NCBI GenBank assembly: GCA_020351025.1
Contig: CP070728.1
Span: forward strand, 976,091 to 1,018,941
DNA length: 42,851 nucleotides
Direction of reading: 5' to 3'
Source of the DNA: Planctomycetota bacterium
GTDB taxonomy: Bacteria; Planctomycetota; Phycisphaerae; Sedimentisphaerales; Anaerobacaceae
The position numbers and the translations under genes were made by a program. The notes below the pieces were generated by a model that saw only the letters and a list, made by a program, of their open reading frames with translations, was not told the origin of the DNA and did not search any database. Every line of letters starts with the position of its first letter. The first letter of the stretch is position 1. Shown piece after piece: positions 6,842 to 15,791 of this stretch.

Positions 6842-8086
6842 TTATTTTATTGTCCTGGGAAATCTTTTTGTACCTAGTAATTGTGCTAATTTCTTTGCTA
6901 CTTCCGTATTGTCATACACCCCGCTAAATATATCTGCTCTGGGTCCGAACGCATAAATAGGTACTGGCAAGCCCGTATGCCCTGTTGTTGCCCAGTCTAT
7001 GTCCAATTCGCTACACTCAAGATTTCCGCCCTTGACAGTGAGCCCACCAGTTTCGTGGTCTGCAACGACAACCACCAGAGTGTGCTTATCCCTCAAAGCA
7101 AATTCCAAGGCACATTCAATTGCCTCATCAAAACATAGTAACTCTTTGACAGTGTTGTCTGCGTTGTTATCATGGCAGGCCCAATCAATCTGACTGCCTT
7201 CGACCATCAAAAAGAAGCCTTTACTCTTACCAAACAGTCCCCTTTTTCTGTCGTTGAGAACCTCGATAGCTTTTTTCATAAGTTCACCTAAAGTCGGCTC
7301 TGGTGACTCAGTGACCAATGGTCCAACCTGAAACAGGCCAAGCAGATACGGCCCTTGAGCTGACCGCAGTTCTTCGGCTGTCTGAATATATGAGTAACCG
7401 GCTGTTTCTGCCTCACTTATCAGATTTCGTTCATCGGTTCTTGCGCTATCAGTATTGGATTTAGGCAGAAAATAACCTCTCCCGCCGCCAAGCAAAACAT
7501 TTATTTTATTTGCAAGCAAATGTTCAGCTATCTTATCCTGCATCCCACGAGATTTTACATGCGATCCGAAAGCTGCTGGGGTTGCGTGAGTTATCGAAGA
7601 AGTGGCAACAAGTCCGGTTCTCATCCCTTTCTTCTTGGCCAGCTCCAAAACAGTCTGATACTTTTTACCATCAGGGCCCATGCTAAGCATACCATTCATG
7701 GTCTTAACACCTGCTGCCAGCGCCGTACCAGCTGCTGCTGAATCCGTCACAAGTGAATCCGCTGAATGCGTCCTAACAATCCCGGTAACCGGCATTCGCT
7801 CCATATATAATTTACCGTACAAACCTGCCGCTTTCATGCGCGCAAGCACAACTTGACCCAGCCCCATCCCATCACCAATGCAAAGTATTACATTCTTCAC
7901 TTTCTTGGTCCGCAGAAGTGGATAGGATTTTATACCGGGTGACGCTTGATAACCGCTTATGTAATTCACACCCTCTTCCCCATTACGGTAACTGGAAACC
8001 CCCTGTGACAGGCTAATGCTGCCAAGAACTATTAAGAAAACAATGACTAAATTTTCGATCGTTAGACTTTTTCTTCTCTTTTTCAT
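6842..8086 (-). CDS. phoA: Alkaline phosphatase (PhoA family), exported
   Basis: This 414-aa protein starts with a basic region and a hydrophobic signal or anchor (about residues 12-30), so it acts outside the cytoplasm. PhoA-family metal and catalytic positions are present: Asp72 in IGDGMG, nucleophile Ser116 in VTDSAAAGTAL, Thr in THATPAA, the Glu/Asp/His set in EGSQIDWACHDN, Asp-His in ADHETGG and the final His in TGHTG. It should hydrolyse phosphomonoesters with two Zn and one Mg. The gene lies downstream of comEC after a 109-base gap and is followed five bases later by a 70-aa gene. I saw no obvious Pho box. The signal peptide type is not resolved. Confidence 0.94.
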   Translation of the reverse strand: MKKRRKSLTIENLVIVFLIVLGSISLSQGVSSYRNGEEGVNYISGYQASPGIKSYPLLRTKKVKNVILCIGDGMGLGQVVLARMKAAGLYGKLYMERMPVTGIVRTHSADSLVTDSAAAGTALAAGVKTMNGMLSMGPDGKKYQTVLELAKKKGMRTGLVATSSITHATPAAFGSHVKSRGMQDKIAEHLLANKINVLLGGGRGYFLPKSNTDSARTDERNLISEAETAGYSYIQTAEELRSAQGPYLLGLFQVGPLVTESPEPTLGELMKKAIEVLNDRKRGLFGKSKGFFLMVEGSQIDWACHDNNADNTVKELLCFDEAIECALEFALRDKHTLVVVVADHETGGLTVKGGNLECSELDIDWATTGHTGLPVPIYAFGPRADIFSGVYDNTEVAKKLAQLLGTKRFPRTIK

Positions 8087-8195
8087 GACGTTGGACCTTT
8101 CTCAAAAAATTTTGACTTTGCGGCTATTGAATTCCTGACTCTTTGCACTATTCATTTGGCAAAATCCCTGCGATAAAGACTATTGATTTCGTTTT

Positions 8196-10775
8196 TCAAT
8201 TTCGCAAAAAGGCCTCTGTATCTGTTAGGCCCTTTTTATCAACACGGACAGTGATTGCTCCGTCTCGGGCTGTGTAAAATAACTTTGCTTTGTTTTCTCT
8301 CATAATCACTTGTTGTCTATCGTATTCTCCTCTGCCACAGCTACATATCAAAATTTCCGCATCAAGATTTTTGATAAAATCGGTTGCTAATGTCCTGACT
8401 GAGCCGTGATGAGGAACTACAACTATATCTACCTTTAAATCCGCAAATGCTCCTAAAAGCTCTTCCTGAGCAAACTTCTCAATATCCGAGCACAAAACTA
8501 TTCTTCTGCCAGCAAATTCAATCAACGAAACCGTCGATCTGTCGTTATCACTCAACTGGCTTATATTACCTGCCTCCTCATTTGGCCAGATAAATTTTAT
8601 TCCGGAATTACCGCCTAAGTTTAAGTTTCTACCCACAGCTTGTACCTCAAGCTCTTTTCGACGAAGTGATTCGTTTAGAAACTTCGCTGCACCCCATTTG
8701 TCTGCTTTATCAAAAAATGCCTCATTGGCATAAATACTGCCGACTTTGCAGTGCTCGGCAATCTCCACTATTCCATTGATATGGTCTATATCACTGTGGC
8801 TTATGATAATTGAATCGATTTCAGTTATTCCTATATAGTCCAGAAAGGGTGTTACAATTCGTCTGCCTATATCATTTTTATGCAGCGAACCTCCGTCAAG
8901 CAAAATATTGCTTGGGCCCGGAAGCCGCGCCAATATGGCTTGCCCATGGCTAACATCCAGACAGGTTATAACCAAACCATCCCGATTCGTCCTTTGCCAT
9001 TTCAAAGCTCCTAAGCAGATAATCAATGCAAGAATCATTGCCGTACAAATTGCCCTTTTCACGATAGGTCGCTTGAAATAAACAAAACCGGCAAAAATAA
9101 CTAAGACATAATAAAAAACCACCGGGACAATGGATACATGACCTATAAGAATTTGTGAAATATCTAAATGTGCCAAAAGCTTCACAACCAAAATCAATAA
9201 ATCAGCCAATATCGTTACGGTCGCACCTAATATCATTGCCGCTGTCGGCAGCAAAAAGGAAATAACTATCTTCAAAAATCCGGTTGTCAAAATACCCACC
9301 ACCAGGGGAAAAGCAAATACCGTCCAGATACTTGCAAGAGGATTAATCGTATAAAAGTGGTATAGTAAGATGCCAGCTCCACCCAGCCATGCTGCAAGAC
9401 CTACCGAAAATAATCTTAATAAATATGACCCCGGTTTTGATATTATCCGAAAAAACGGCCTTGTCCTTGGCAATTTCTTAAACCAAGGCTGCTCTGTTAT
9501 CTTCTCATATATAAAAAAGTGAATTCGGTTTGCAAAAAGCAAAATCCCAAGCACGGTCGCAAACGACAATTGCCAGCCAGCCTCGAACAACTGCGTTGGC
9601 CTTATCAGCAGCAAAATTATTGCCGCTAACGATAATGTGTTAAGAGAGTTGGATTTCCTGTAAAATAAAAATGATACACAAAAGACACAGCATATAATAG
9701 CAGTCCTTAGCGTCGGCGCTCGAGGTGGAACAATCAGCAAAAAAACACCTATCGCAATTATACAAATAATCGCACGTGTGCGTTTCATTAAACCAGCCGT
9801 TTTACATAACCACCAGATTACTCCCATTAAAATACCCAGATGCAGGCCGGATAAGCTGATAAAATGCAAGAGTCCTGTCTTGCGAAACGCCTCATAAGTC
9901 TCGCTGTCAATATTGCCTCTATAACCCAGCAGCAATGCCTCCAGCAGCCCACGGCTTTGGTCTTCTGGCGAGATACCGCCCAATAATGCTTGCGCAGCCT
10001 TTTCTCGCACTTTCCTTTTTATTTTAGTAAAGATACCGGCGCTGCCGCTTTGCAGAAATTCAATGCCATCTCGCGATTCGATAGATGCTGCTATAAAAAC
10101 ACCCCTTCTCGCCAAATACCGTGCTATGTCGAATTGCCCCGGATTAGTAGCACCTTTGAATCTGTCCAGCCAGCAATATGCCTGTATATAATCGCCGTCT
10201 TTGAGGTCAAGCACGGGTTCGCCAACCTGCACCCGCACTGTACCGCTCGCTTCAGCCCAGCTGCTCATAGTTTCTACTTCTTTGACTTTAAGGTAAAAAC
10301 TACTAACAGGGTCGGTGTACATAAACTTTGCAAATTCCCAGTCTTGTTCCCTGTTAACATACGGCTTAGTGACTATCAGCCCGCGAATTGTTGCCAGCTT
10401 TCTCTCTCCGCCAATAAAATTACAAATATCATTAGTCTCCGGTCGCTCAAAGCTTATAAGCCGCATCGCTCCCAAACACAAAAAGCAAAGCAAAACTACA
10501 TATGCCATCACATAAGAAAGATTCTCCTCCTTAATGAGATGCGAGATACGAGATACGAGATACGAAAAAACTACTAATGTTACGGCTATAGCCAGTAGTA
10601 TCACCCACAGCCAGATTGATAAGCCTGATAAAGCCTGTATAATAATCCCTGCTATCAAGCCCACTGCTACAAATAGCAGGGGAGTTGTGCTTATTAATTT
10701 CTTGTGAAGATTTGCAAGATACCCCCCAGCCAGTTGCCTATCAATCAACTCTAATTTCCGCTGTATTTCATCCAA
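8196..10775 (-). CDS. comEC: DNA uptake channel protein ComEC/Rec2
   Basis: This 859-aa polytopic protein is the inner-membrane channel for single-stranded DNA in natural transformation. It has the full architecture: an N-terminal membrane pair (about 30-75), an OB-fold DUF4131 region (about 115-215), the competence membrane domain (about 270-590, with FISLSGLHLGIL and PPRAPTLRTAI) and a C-terminal metallo-beta-lactamase-like domain with SHSDIDHINGI (near 659) and VVPHHGS. The gene starts 21 bases after the serS stop. Codons 71-80 lie in a perfect heptamer tandem repeat (10536-10563), where gain or loss of one unit would shift the frame. Pilus genes needed for uptake are not here, apart from the prepilin peptidase and a pseudopilin. 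Confidence 0.94.
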   Translation of the reverse strand: MDEIQRKLELIDRQLAGGYLANLHKKLISTTPLLFVAVGLIAGIIIQALSGLSIWLWVILLAIAVTLVVFSYLVSRISHLIKEENLSYVMAYVVLLCFLCLGAMRLISFERPETNDICNFIGGERKLATIRGLIVTKPYVNREQDWEFAKFMYTDPVSSFYLKVKEVETMSSWAEASGTVRVQVGEPVLDLKDGDYIQAYCWLDRFKGATNPGQFDIARYLARRGVFIAASIESRDGIEFLQSGSAGIFTKIKRKVREKAAQALLGGISPEDQSRGLLEALLLGYRGNIDSETYEAFRKTGLLHFISLSGLHLGILMGVIWWLCKTAGLMKRTRAIICIIAIGVFLLIVPPRAPTLRTAIICCVFCVSFLFYRKSNSLNTLSLAAIILLLIRPTQLFEAGWQLSFATVLGILLFANRIHFFIYEKITEQPWFKKLPRTRPFFRIISKPGSYLLRLFSVGLAAWLGGAGILLYHFYTINPLASIWTVFAFPLVVGILTTGFLKIVISFLLPTAAMILGATVTILADLLILVVKLLAHLDISQILIGHVSIVPVVFYYVLVIFAGFVYFKRPIVKRAICTAMILALIICLGALKWQRTNRDGLVITCLDVSHGQAILARLPGPSNILLDGGSLHKNDIGRRIVTPFLDYIGITEIDSIIISHSDIDHINGIVEIAEHCKVGSIYANEAFFDKADKWGAAKFLNESLRRKELEVQAVGRNLNLGGNSGIKFIWPNEEAGNISQLSDNDRSTVSLIEFAGRRIVLCSDIEKFAQEELLGAFADLKVDIVVVPHHGSVRTLATDFIKNLDAEILICSCGRGEYDRQQVIMRENKAKLFYTARDGAITVRVDKKGLTDTEAFLRN
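10536..10563 (-). repeat. Near-perfect 7-bp tandem repeat (4 units) in the comEC coding region
   Basis: On the plus strand the units are GAGATGC (10536), then three identical GAGATAC copies (10543, 10550, 10557). The coding strand reads GTATCTC. The repeat encodes SYLVSRISHL near residues 71-80, just after the second membrane segment. Because 7 is not a multiple of 3, any single-unit slip would frameshift comEC. Confidence 0.8.
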
Positions 10776-10796
10776 AGCAAAACAGCCGACGCTCTT

Positions 10797-12071
10797 TTAT
10801 TTCTTCGTTATCTCTTCCTTGCCATTCATATAAGATCGAAGGGCTTTCGGTATTGTTACCGAGCCATCTGCGTTTTGGTAAAGTTCCAGAATAGGTATCA
10901 ATATCCGAGGGCTTGCAATTACCGTATTATTAAGCGTATGGCAGAAAAAATTTTTCTTCGTTGCAGGGTCTTTATATCGCAGGTTCAGTCTTCTAGTCTG
11001 AAACTCATAATACTTACTTGCGCTGTGTGTCTCGCAGTAGTTTCCTCGCGATGGCATCCACGTCTCTATATCAAATTTCTTTGCCTGGCCTCTTCCCAAA
11101 TCGCCGGTGCAGACATTTGCAACACGGTAGGGCAGTTCCAACGCCTGCATTACTACCTCAGCATTAGCTAAAATCTCTTCGTGGAACTTATTGCTTTCCT
11201 CGACACTGTTTTTACAAATCACCACCTGTTCAACCTTATCAAACTGATGGATTCTGTAAAGCCCGTATGTATCCTTACCCGCTGCCCCTGCCTCACGTCT
11301 GAAACAGCTTGATAGCGCCACGTATTTTAACGGAAGTTCATCTATATTTAATATCTCACCCATATGATAGGCAGTCACAGGCACCTCAGCAGTCCCCGCC
11401 AGGTTCAGCTCATCTTTCTCCATCCGGTATGTCTGGTCTTCTGAGCCCGGAAACCAGGCCGTCCCCTGCATCGCCTCATCGCGCATCAAAACCGGTACTG
11501 CCAACGGCACATAATCTTTTTGAAGCATGTAATCCATCGCCAACTGCAAAACCGCCCAGTGCAGCAGTGCTCCATCACCTTTTAGAAAATAGTTTCTTGT
11601 CCCTGCTAATTTCACACCTCGCTCTATATCTATAATGCCTAAATCCAGCCCCAACTGCACATGGTCTTTCGGCTCGAAGTCGAATTTGCGTATCCTGCCC
11701 TCTTTTCTTATCTCAATATTTTCAGTATCATCCTTCCCGAGCGGCACATCCTCATCTGCCGGCTGCGGAACCTGCAACATCAGCTCGTCAAACTCCGGCT
11801 GTAGTTTTTTTATTTCATCCTGAAATTTTGCTTCGTTTTTCTTGTGAATACTCAGCTTACCTATGGCATTGGTTCTTTCGTCTCCAGATAGCTTCGGTAT
11901 TGATTTACCGAGTTTGTTTTTTTCGGTGGTGATATGCTGTAGTTGCTTTTTGTTCTCCTGAATATCAGCATCTATGGTCAGCAGGTGGTCAATATCCACA
12001 TCGAAATGCTTATCCACTGCTGCCTTTTTAAATCTATCAGGATTTTCGCGAATTAGCTTTATATCTATCAT
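10797..12071 (-). CDS. serS: Seryl-tRNA synthetase
   Basis: This 424-aa class II synthetase charges tRNA-Ser. The N-terminal long coiled coil (about residues 25-105, rich in Lys/Glu/Gln) grips the tRNA. The catalytic core shows GSEDQTYRMEKDELNLAGTAE, motif 2 as FRREAGAAGKDTYGLYRIHQF and motif 3 as NTVIASPRILIPILE. Length is normal. It starts four bases before the fabF stop region upstream (12075) and is followed by comEC after 21 bases, so this housekeeping gene sits inside the acyl-chain/comEC gene run. No T-box or other leader element fits in the 3-base junction. Confidence 0.96.
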   Translation of the reverse strand: MIDIKLIRENPDRFKKAAVDKHFDVDIDHLLTIDADIQENKKQLQHITTEKNKLGKSIPKLSGDERTNAIGKLSIHKKNEAKFQDEIKKLQPEFDELMLQVPQPADEDVPLGKDDTENIEIRKEGRIRKFDFEPKDHVQLGLDLGIIDIERGVKLAGTRNYFLKGDGALLHWAVLQLAMDYMLQKDYVPLAVPVLMRDEAMQGTAWFPGSEDQTYRMEKDELNLAGTAEVPVTAYHMGEILNIDELPLKYVALSSCFRREAGAAGKDTYGLYRIHQFDKVEQVVICKNSVEESNKFHEEILANAEVVMQALELPYRVANVCTGDLGRGQAKKFDIETWMPSRGNYCETHSASKYYEFQTRRLNLRYKDPATKKNFFCHTLNNTVIASPRILIPILELYQNADGSVTIPKALRSYMNGKEEITKK

Positions 12072-12074
12072 AGC

Positions 12075-13400
12075 CTAATTTTCTCTGAAACGTTTGATGA
12101 TGACAACATTATTCTGGCCGCCGAATCCGAAAGACTCATTCATAGCAACATTAACCTGCATCTTTCTCGGCTTATTCGGCACATAGTCCAAATCAAGCGC
12201 CGGGTCAGGGTCATTCAGATTTATCGTCGGCGGAACAACATTGTCCCGTATTGCCAGAACGCACGTAATCAATTCAGCCGCTCCCGCAGCCCCGATTAAA
12301 TGTCCCATCATACTCTTGACACTGCTGGCAGGTACACTTTTGGCTTTTTCCTTGAAGACTGCTTTGATTGCTTTAGTCTCTATTGAGTCGTTCTCCGTCG
12401 TCCCTGTGCCGTGCGTATTGATATAATCCACATCCTTGTAACTAATCCCGGCATCAGCTAACGCCCATCTCATTGCCTGTATCGGCCCTCTGCCTTCTTC
12501 ATGCATATCGGTAACTCTGAATGCATCGCTGCTGCTGCCGTACCCTATAACCTCAGCCAGGATTTGTACACCTCTTTTTTTCGCAGAACCAAGCGTTTCA
12601 AGAATAAGTATTGCCGCCCCCTCACCCAAGACGAAGCCGTCCCTACTGATTGTGAAGGGCCTTGAAGCTGTCTCGGGACTATCATTTCTTGTCGAAAGGG
12701 CTGTAAGGCGATTAAAGCCTGTAATACCTAACGGGTGTATCATCGAATGTGCTCCCCCAGTTATCATTGCGTCTGCATCACCCCTGCGAAGCATCATCAT
12801 CGCTTCACCCACCGCCTGTGTGCTCGCCGCACAGGCTGTAAGGCAGCTCCTTGTCGGCCCACGTGCACCGGTTAGCATCGCTACATGGGCAGCTGGCATA
12901 TTCGGCTCCTGTTCAAGTTCCCGCATTGGTTTCATCCCGCCAAACGCAACCTGTGCCCACTTGCCCCAGTCCATCTCATTGTTCTCTGCATTCCACGCTT
13001 TAGCCAGGCAATCAAAAAATACATCGTTGTCAACAGTACCCTCACCTGCGCCGAGATAAATCCCTAATCTGCCGCGGTCTATCCCATCTCCGGCTTCATC
13101 TGTCTCGACATTAATCTTCGCCTGTCTGCACGCTTGAACCGTCGCGCCGATAACAAAACCGCTGCCTCGATTGCCGTCCTTATGAAGCTCTGGATATTTT
13201 GTATATTTTGACAGGTCGTAATCTTTAACCTCCGCACTAAATGTCGATGGAAATGTCGAAGCGTCAAAAATCGCGGTCCTAGCAATTCCACTCTCACCCG
13301 CTAACATCGCTTCCCACACGTTCTCAACATCGTGCCCCAAAGGACAGACAATCCCCATTCCCGTTATTACTACCCGCTCAGTTGTATTTTTCTCAATCAT
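12075..13400 (-). CDS. fabF: Beta-ketoacyl-ACP synthase II (catalytic KS partner)
   Basis: This 441-aa thiolase-fold protein condenses malonyl-ACP with an acyl chain. The catalytic triad is intact: Cys190 in SCLTACAAS, His330 in NTHGTGT and His367 in VKSMMGHLIGAAG, with Lys362 conserved. The C-terminal SFGFGGQNN motif is present. Its ATG abuts the stop of the chain-length-factor-like gene with no spacing, and serS follows after three bases. The tandem arrangement with a degenerate KS partner resembles KS-alpha/KS-beta pairs of type II polyketide and aryl-polyene systems. A plain fatty-acid role remains possible. Confidence 0.93.
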   Translation of the reverse strand: MIEKNTTERVVITGMGIVCPLGHDVENVWEAMLAGESGIARTAIFDASTFPSTFSAEVKDYDLSKYTKYPELHKDGNRGSGFVIGATVQACRQAKINVETDEAGDGIDRGRLGIYLGAGEGTVDNDVFFDCLAKAWNAENNEMDWGKWAQVAFGGMKPMRELEQEPNMPAAHVAMLTGARGPTRSCLTACAASTQAVGEAMMMLRRGDADAMITGGAHSMIHPLGITGFNRLTALSTRNDSPETASRPFTISRDGFVLGEGAAILILETLGSAKKRGVQILAEVIGYGSSSDAFRVTDMHEEGRGPIQAMRWALADAGISYKDVDYINTHGTGTTENDSIETKAIKAVFKEKAKSVPASSVKSMMGHLIGAAGAAELITCVLAIRDNVVPPTINLNDPDPALDLDYVPNKPRKMQVNVAMNESFGFGGQNNVVIIKRFREN

Positions 13401-14732
13401 TTAGTTGGTCGTCTTTCCATCAAGGTTTTTTAAGACAATCGCAGCCGTTTGTCCACCATATGTATAACTGCAGCAAAGAACATAGCCAATTTGCCTCTTT
13501 TGTGACTGCATTACGATATTCAGGTTACAACCGTCAGCTTTCTTGTCACAGTTTTTAGCAGCCGGTATCATCCCCTCGTTCATAGCACATAACGCCGCGA
13601 TAACATCAAGTGCTCCACTTGCCGCTCCTGTGTTACTTAGCATACTCTTGGTTGGCCAAACAGGAATTTCTTTGGCCGATTCACCGAGGGCAGCTTCAAT
13701 CGCGCTCGCCTCAGCTAAATCATCAACTGCTATCCCCGTCCCATGCGGGATAATCAAGTCCAAATCCTCCGGTTCTATCTGCGCATCTGCCAACGCCTTT
13801 TCTATCGCCATTTGAATACCCCTACCATCCGCTTCAAGGTTTTCGTACCTCGTATTGATGTTATTGCTTTGCCCAACTCCTGCTAATTCAGCGTAAATCT
13901 TGGCACCTCGCCTTTTGGCATTTTCAAGGTTCTCTAATATCACAACGCCCGCTCCCTCACCGAAAACCGAGCCTTTAGCGTCGGCGTCGAAAGGCCGGCA
14001 GGCTCCAGCGGGTTCGCGGTTATTTTCACTGATAGCTCGTCTTAAAAGACACTGCCGAATCATAACTATCGGGTTCACCTTCGCCTCAGCACCACCAGCC
14101 AATGTAATGTCGCTGCCGCCACGAGCAATAATCGCAGCCGCTTCGCCTATCGCCAAATGTGCACTTGCCTCAGCACAGGTGATGCTGTTGCTTGGACCTT
14201 GAATGTCATGAATAATCCCTATATGGCAGGCAAGCATATTAGGTAAGTACTTTAACAACCATAGAGGTGTCACCTGCTCAAGACCCTCTTTGCCCCACTT
14301 ATGGATATCAAATTTACCATCGGTAACACTTACCGCTACCGCAGGAGCCAACTCGACCAAATCACAACTTATAAGACCAGCACCCAAATTGATTGCCACA
14401 CGCTCAGGCTCTATATTGATATTGTCAGGGTCGATGCCCTTTGTAACAAGTCCGCTGCTGAGCAAAGCGCCGTTTGCCGCAATTATCGACAGCTCGATGT
14501 CCCTGGACATCAGTTTAACTGCTTTACGATAGGTCTTCGGAACGTATTGCTGTATCTTGTACTCAGGGACTTGACCCGCTAATTTGCAACTAAAACCCAC
14601 CGCGTCAAAGGCCGTTATTTTATCTATCCCACAACGACCTGCACAAAGACCCTCCCACATATCCTGAACCGTCAATCCAAGTGGGCTTATTGCACCAAGG
14701 CCTGTTATTACCACGCGAGACGAACTCACCAC
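13401..14732 (-). CDS. Ketosynthase-like protein lacking the active-site Cys and second His (chain-length-factor-like)
   Basis: This 443-aa protein aligns along its length with the adjacent FabF but is degenerate at the active site. Anchoring on the shared IGEA/VGEA motif, the FabF nucleophile Cys190 corresponds to Glu188 (in TCAEASAH). Cys186 lies two residues too early to be equivalent. The first His is kept (His330, PHGTG) and Lys362 is kept. The second His is Asn367 (TKSMLSNTGAASG where FabF has KSMMGHLIGAAG). Loss of Cys and His is the hallmark of KS-beta or chain length factors, which pair with a catalytic KS. In classical CLFs the Cys is Gln, and here it is Glu. The gene overlaps the upstream dehydratase by 7 bases and abuts fabF. 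Confidence 0.88.
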   Translation of the reverse strand: MVSSSRVVITGLGAISPLGLTVQDMWEGLCAGRCGIDKITAFDAVGFSCKLAGQVPEYKIQQYVPKTYRKAVKLMSRDIELSIIAANGALLSSGLVTKGIDPDNINIEPERVAINLGAGLISCDLVELAPAVAVSVTDGKFDIHKWGKEGLEQVTPLWLLKYLPNMLACHIGIIHDIQGPSNSITCAEASAHLAIGEAAAIIARGGSDITLAGGAEAKVNPIVMIRQCLLRRAISENNREPAGACRPFDADAKGSVFGEGAGVVILENLENAKRRGAKIYAELAGVGQSNNINTRYENLEADGRGIQMAIEKALADAQIEPEDLDLIIPHGTGIAVDDLAEASAIEAALGESAKEIPVWPTKSMLSNTGAASGALDVIAALCAMNEGMIPAAKNCDKKADGCNLNIVMQSQKRQIGYVLCCSYTYGGQTAAIVLKNLDGKTTN

Positions 14733-15223
14733 TCTGCCTCCGACCCTTTGTTGCTATCGACAGAAACCATACCACGCAGAAGTGACATGAACGTATCGGT
14801 GAACACAAAGTTTTCCTGTGGAAATTCTTTACCAGCCAGGTTCTGGTCTATATGGCTGAACATCAAATCTATCTCGGCGATTAGCTTCTCACCACAGGTA
14901 ATCCTGCCGCTTGTACTGGCTGCTTCAGGGGCGATGGATTCGATTTTAGCGGCCAGCTTCAATGTGTCACCGGGCTTTACGTAGTCGAAGAAAACTGCCT
15001 TTTTAATTTTTGCGAGTATAACCTTTTCACCAAAATTCTTTGCCTCACCAACAAGTATTCCTGATGTCTGGGCCATTGCCTCAATCATTAGACTCTCCGG
15101 CATAACGGCAAAGCCGGGGAAATGGTCGTGTAAATGCTCCTCAGCAAGGGTTACATTTTTCACCGCCACGGCACTCTTACCGCTCGTGAACTCGATAAAT
15201 TTATCTATCCAAATCCAGCGCAT
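14726..15223 (-). CDS. 3-hydroxyacyl-ACP dehydratase, FabZ/FabA-like hotdog protein
   Basis: This 165-aa single-hotdog protein begins MRWIWIDKFIEF. The FabZ catalytic His/Glu pair is present at the right spacing: His34 in HDHFPG and Glu48 in LMIEAMAQ, 14 residues apart as in E. coli FabZ (His54/Glu68). The usual PGV after the His loop is PES here. It should dehydrate 3-hydroxyacyl-ACP to enoyl-ACP. It is clearly a paralogue of the gene at 15788-16252 (shared VKNVxLAEE and HFP blocks). Two paralogues in one cluster suggest either a heterodimer or different chain lengths. Its end overlaps the CLF-like gene by 7 bases. Confidence 0.85.
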   Translation of the reverse strand: MRWIWIDKFIEFTSGKSAVAVKNVTLAEEHLHDHFPGFAVMPESLMIEAMAQTSGILVGEAKNFGEKVILAKIKKAVFFDYVKPGDTLKLAAKIESIAPEAASTSGRITCGEKLIAEIDLMFSHIDQNLAGKEFPQENFVFTDTFMSLLRGMVSVDSNKGSEAEW

Positions 15224-15301
15224 TTGCAGCTCATATCAAAACTATCGGCAGGATTGCTCAATGTCAACCTGCCGACACCATATCAATCAAAGTTTATCCT
15301 A

Positions 15302-15697
15302 TTATGCAGCGTTTAACTTGCCCTCAACGTAATTTACAATCGCTCCCACCGTGAACAAATCGCCCAGCTTGTTAATATCAGGGTCATTCTCAAATGCTGT
15401 AAGGTCGGTATGCGGTACCTTCTCTCGCAGCTCAGTCAGTCCTGTTTCGGTCAATTTGCCGTTGCTGACAAACTCAGGATTATTCATAAGACTCTCAGCC
15501 GGAAATAACTCCTCTCGCGGAATCTTTATTCCAAACGCCTTCTCCAGCCGAAATACTATATCCAGAAAGTCAATGCTTTCAGCCCCCAAATCTCCCATCA
15601 AAGTCGCCTCAGTCTTAACCTCATCGTCGTCAACTCCCAGTGCATCGACCAGAACTTCCTGAACCTCGCCAAATATCTCATCCCGACTCATTCCCAT
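15302..15697 (-). CDS. Acyl carrier protein, long form
   Basis: This 131-aa acidic protein has an ACP fold. The phosphopantetheine site is Ser41 in LGAESIDFLDIVFRLE, with Glu in place of the usual Asp before the Ser. Ordinary bacterial ACPs are near 80 aa. Here an acidic insertion of about 45 residues (roughly 65-110, PAESLMNN through ENDPDIN) separates helix II from the closing helix (FTVGAIVNYVEGKL). The first ATG is chosen because AGGAGG lies nine bases upstream, against 15 for the second ATG (MSRDE). The gene sits between the two hotdog dehydratases and upstream of the KS pair, so it is probably their dedicated carrier. Confidence 0.9.
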   Translation of the reverse strand: MGMSRDEIFGEVQEVLVDALGVDDDEVKTEATLMGDLGAESIDFLDIVFRLEKAFGIKIPREELFPAESLMNNPEFVSNGKLTETGLTELREKVPHTDLTAFENDPDINKLGDLFTVGAIVNYVEGKLNAA

Positions 15698-15770
15698 TCT
15701 TTCTTACCTCCTGTTGTAACTATCTTTTCTTTATATGTTTTTAATTCTTACATCTTTGTCTATGAAATAA

Positions 15771-15791
15771 GAACTACCGACTACAAACTAC
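15771..15791. repeat. 7-nt-period repeat overlapping the 3' end of a dehydratase gene
   Basis: GAACTAC (15771), CGACTAC (15778) and AAACTAC (15785) are in 7-nt register. The complement of CTA at 15788-15790, within the last unit, is the TAG stop codon of the minus-strand dehydratase gene, so the repeat supplies the gene end. Confidence 0.6.

Noticed and set aside
9990-10577. 195-aa open frame on the plus strand
   Set aside because: It is antisense to comEC with no ribosome-binding site and no motif.
14170-14180. Cys186 of the KS-like protein as the catalytic nucleophile
   Set aside because: Anchored on the shared GEA motif it sits two residues too early. Glu188 is at the nucleophile position.
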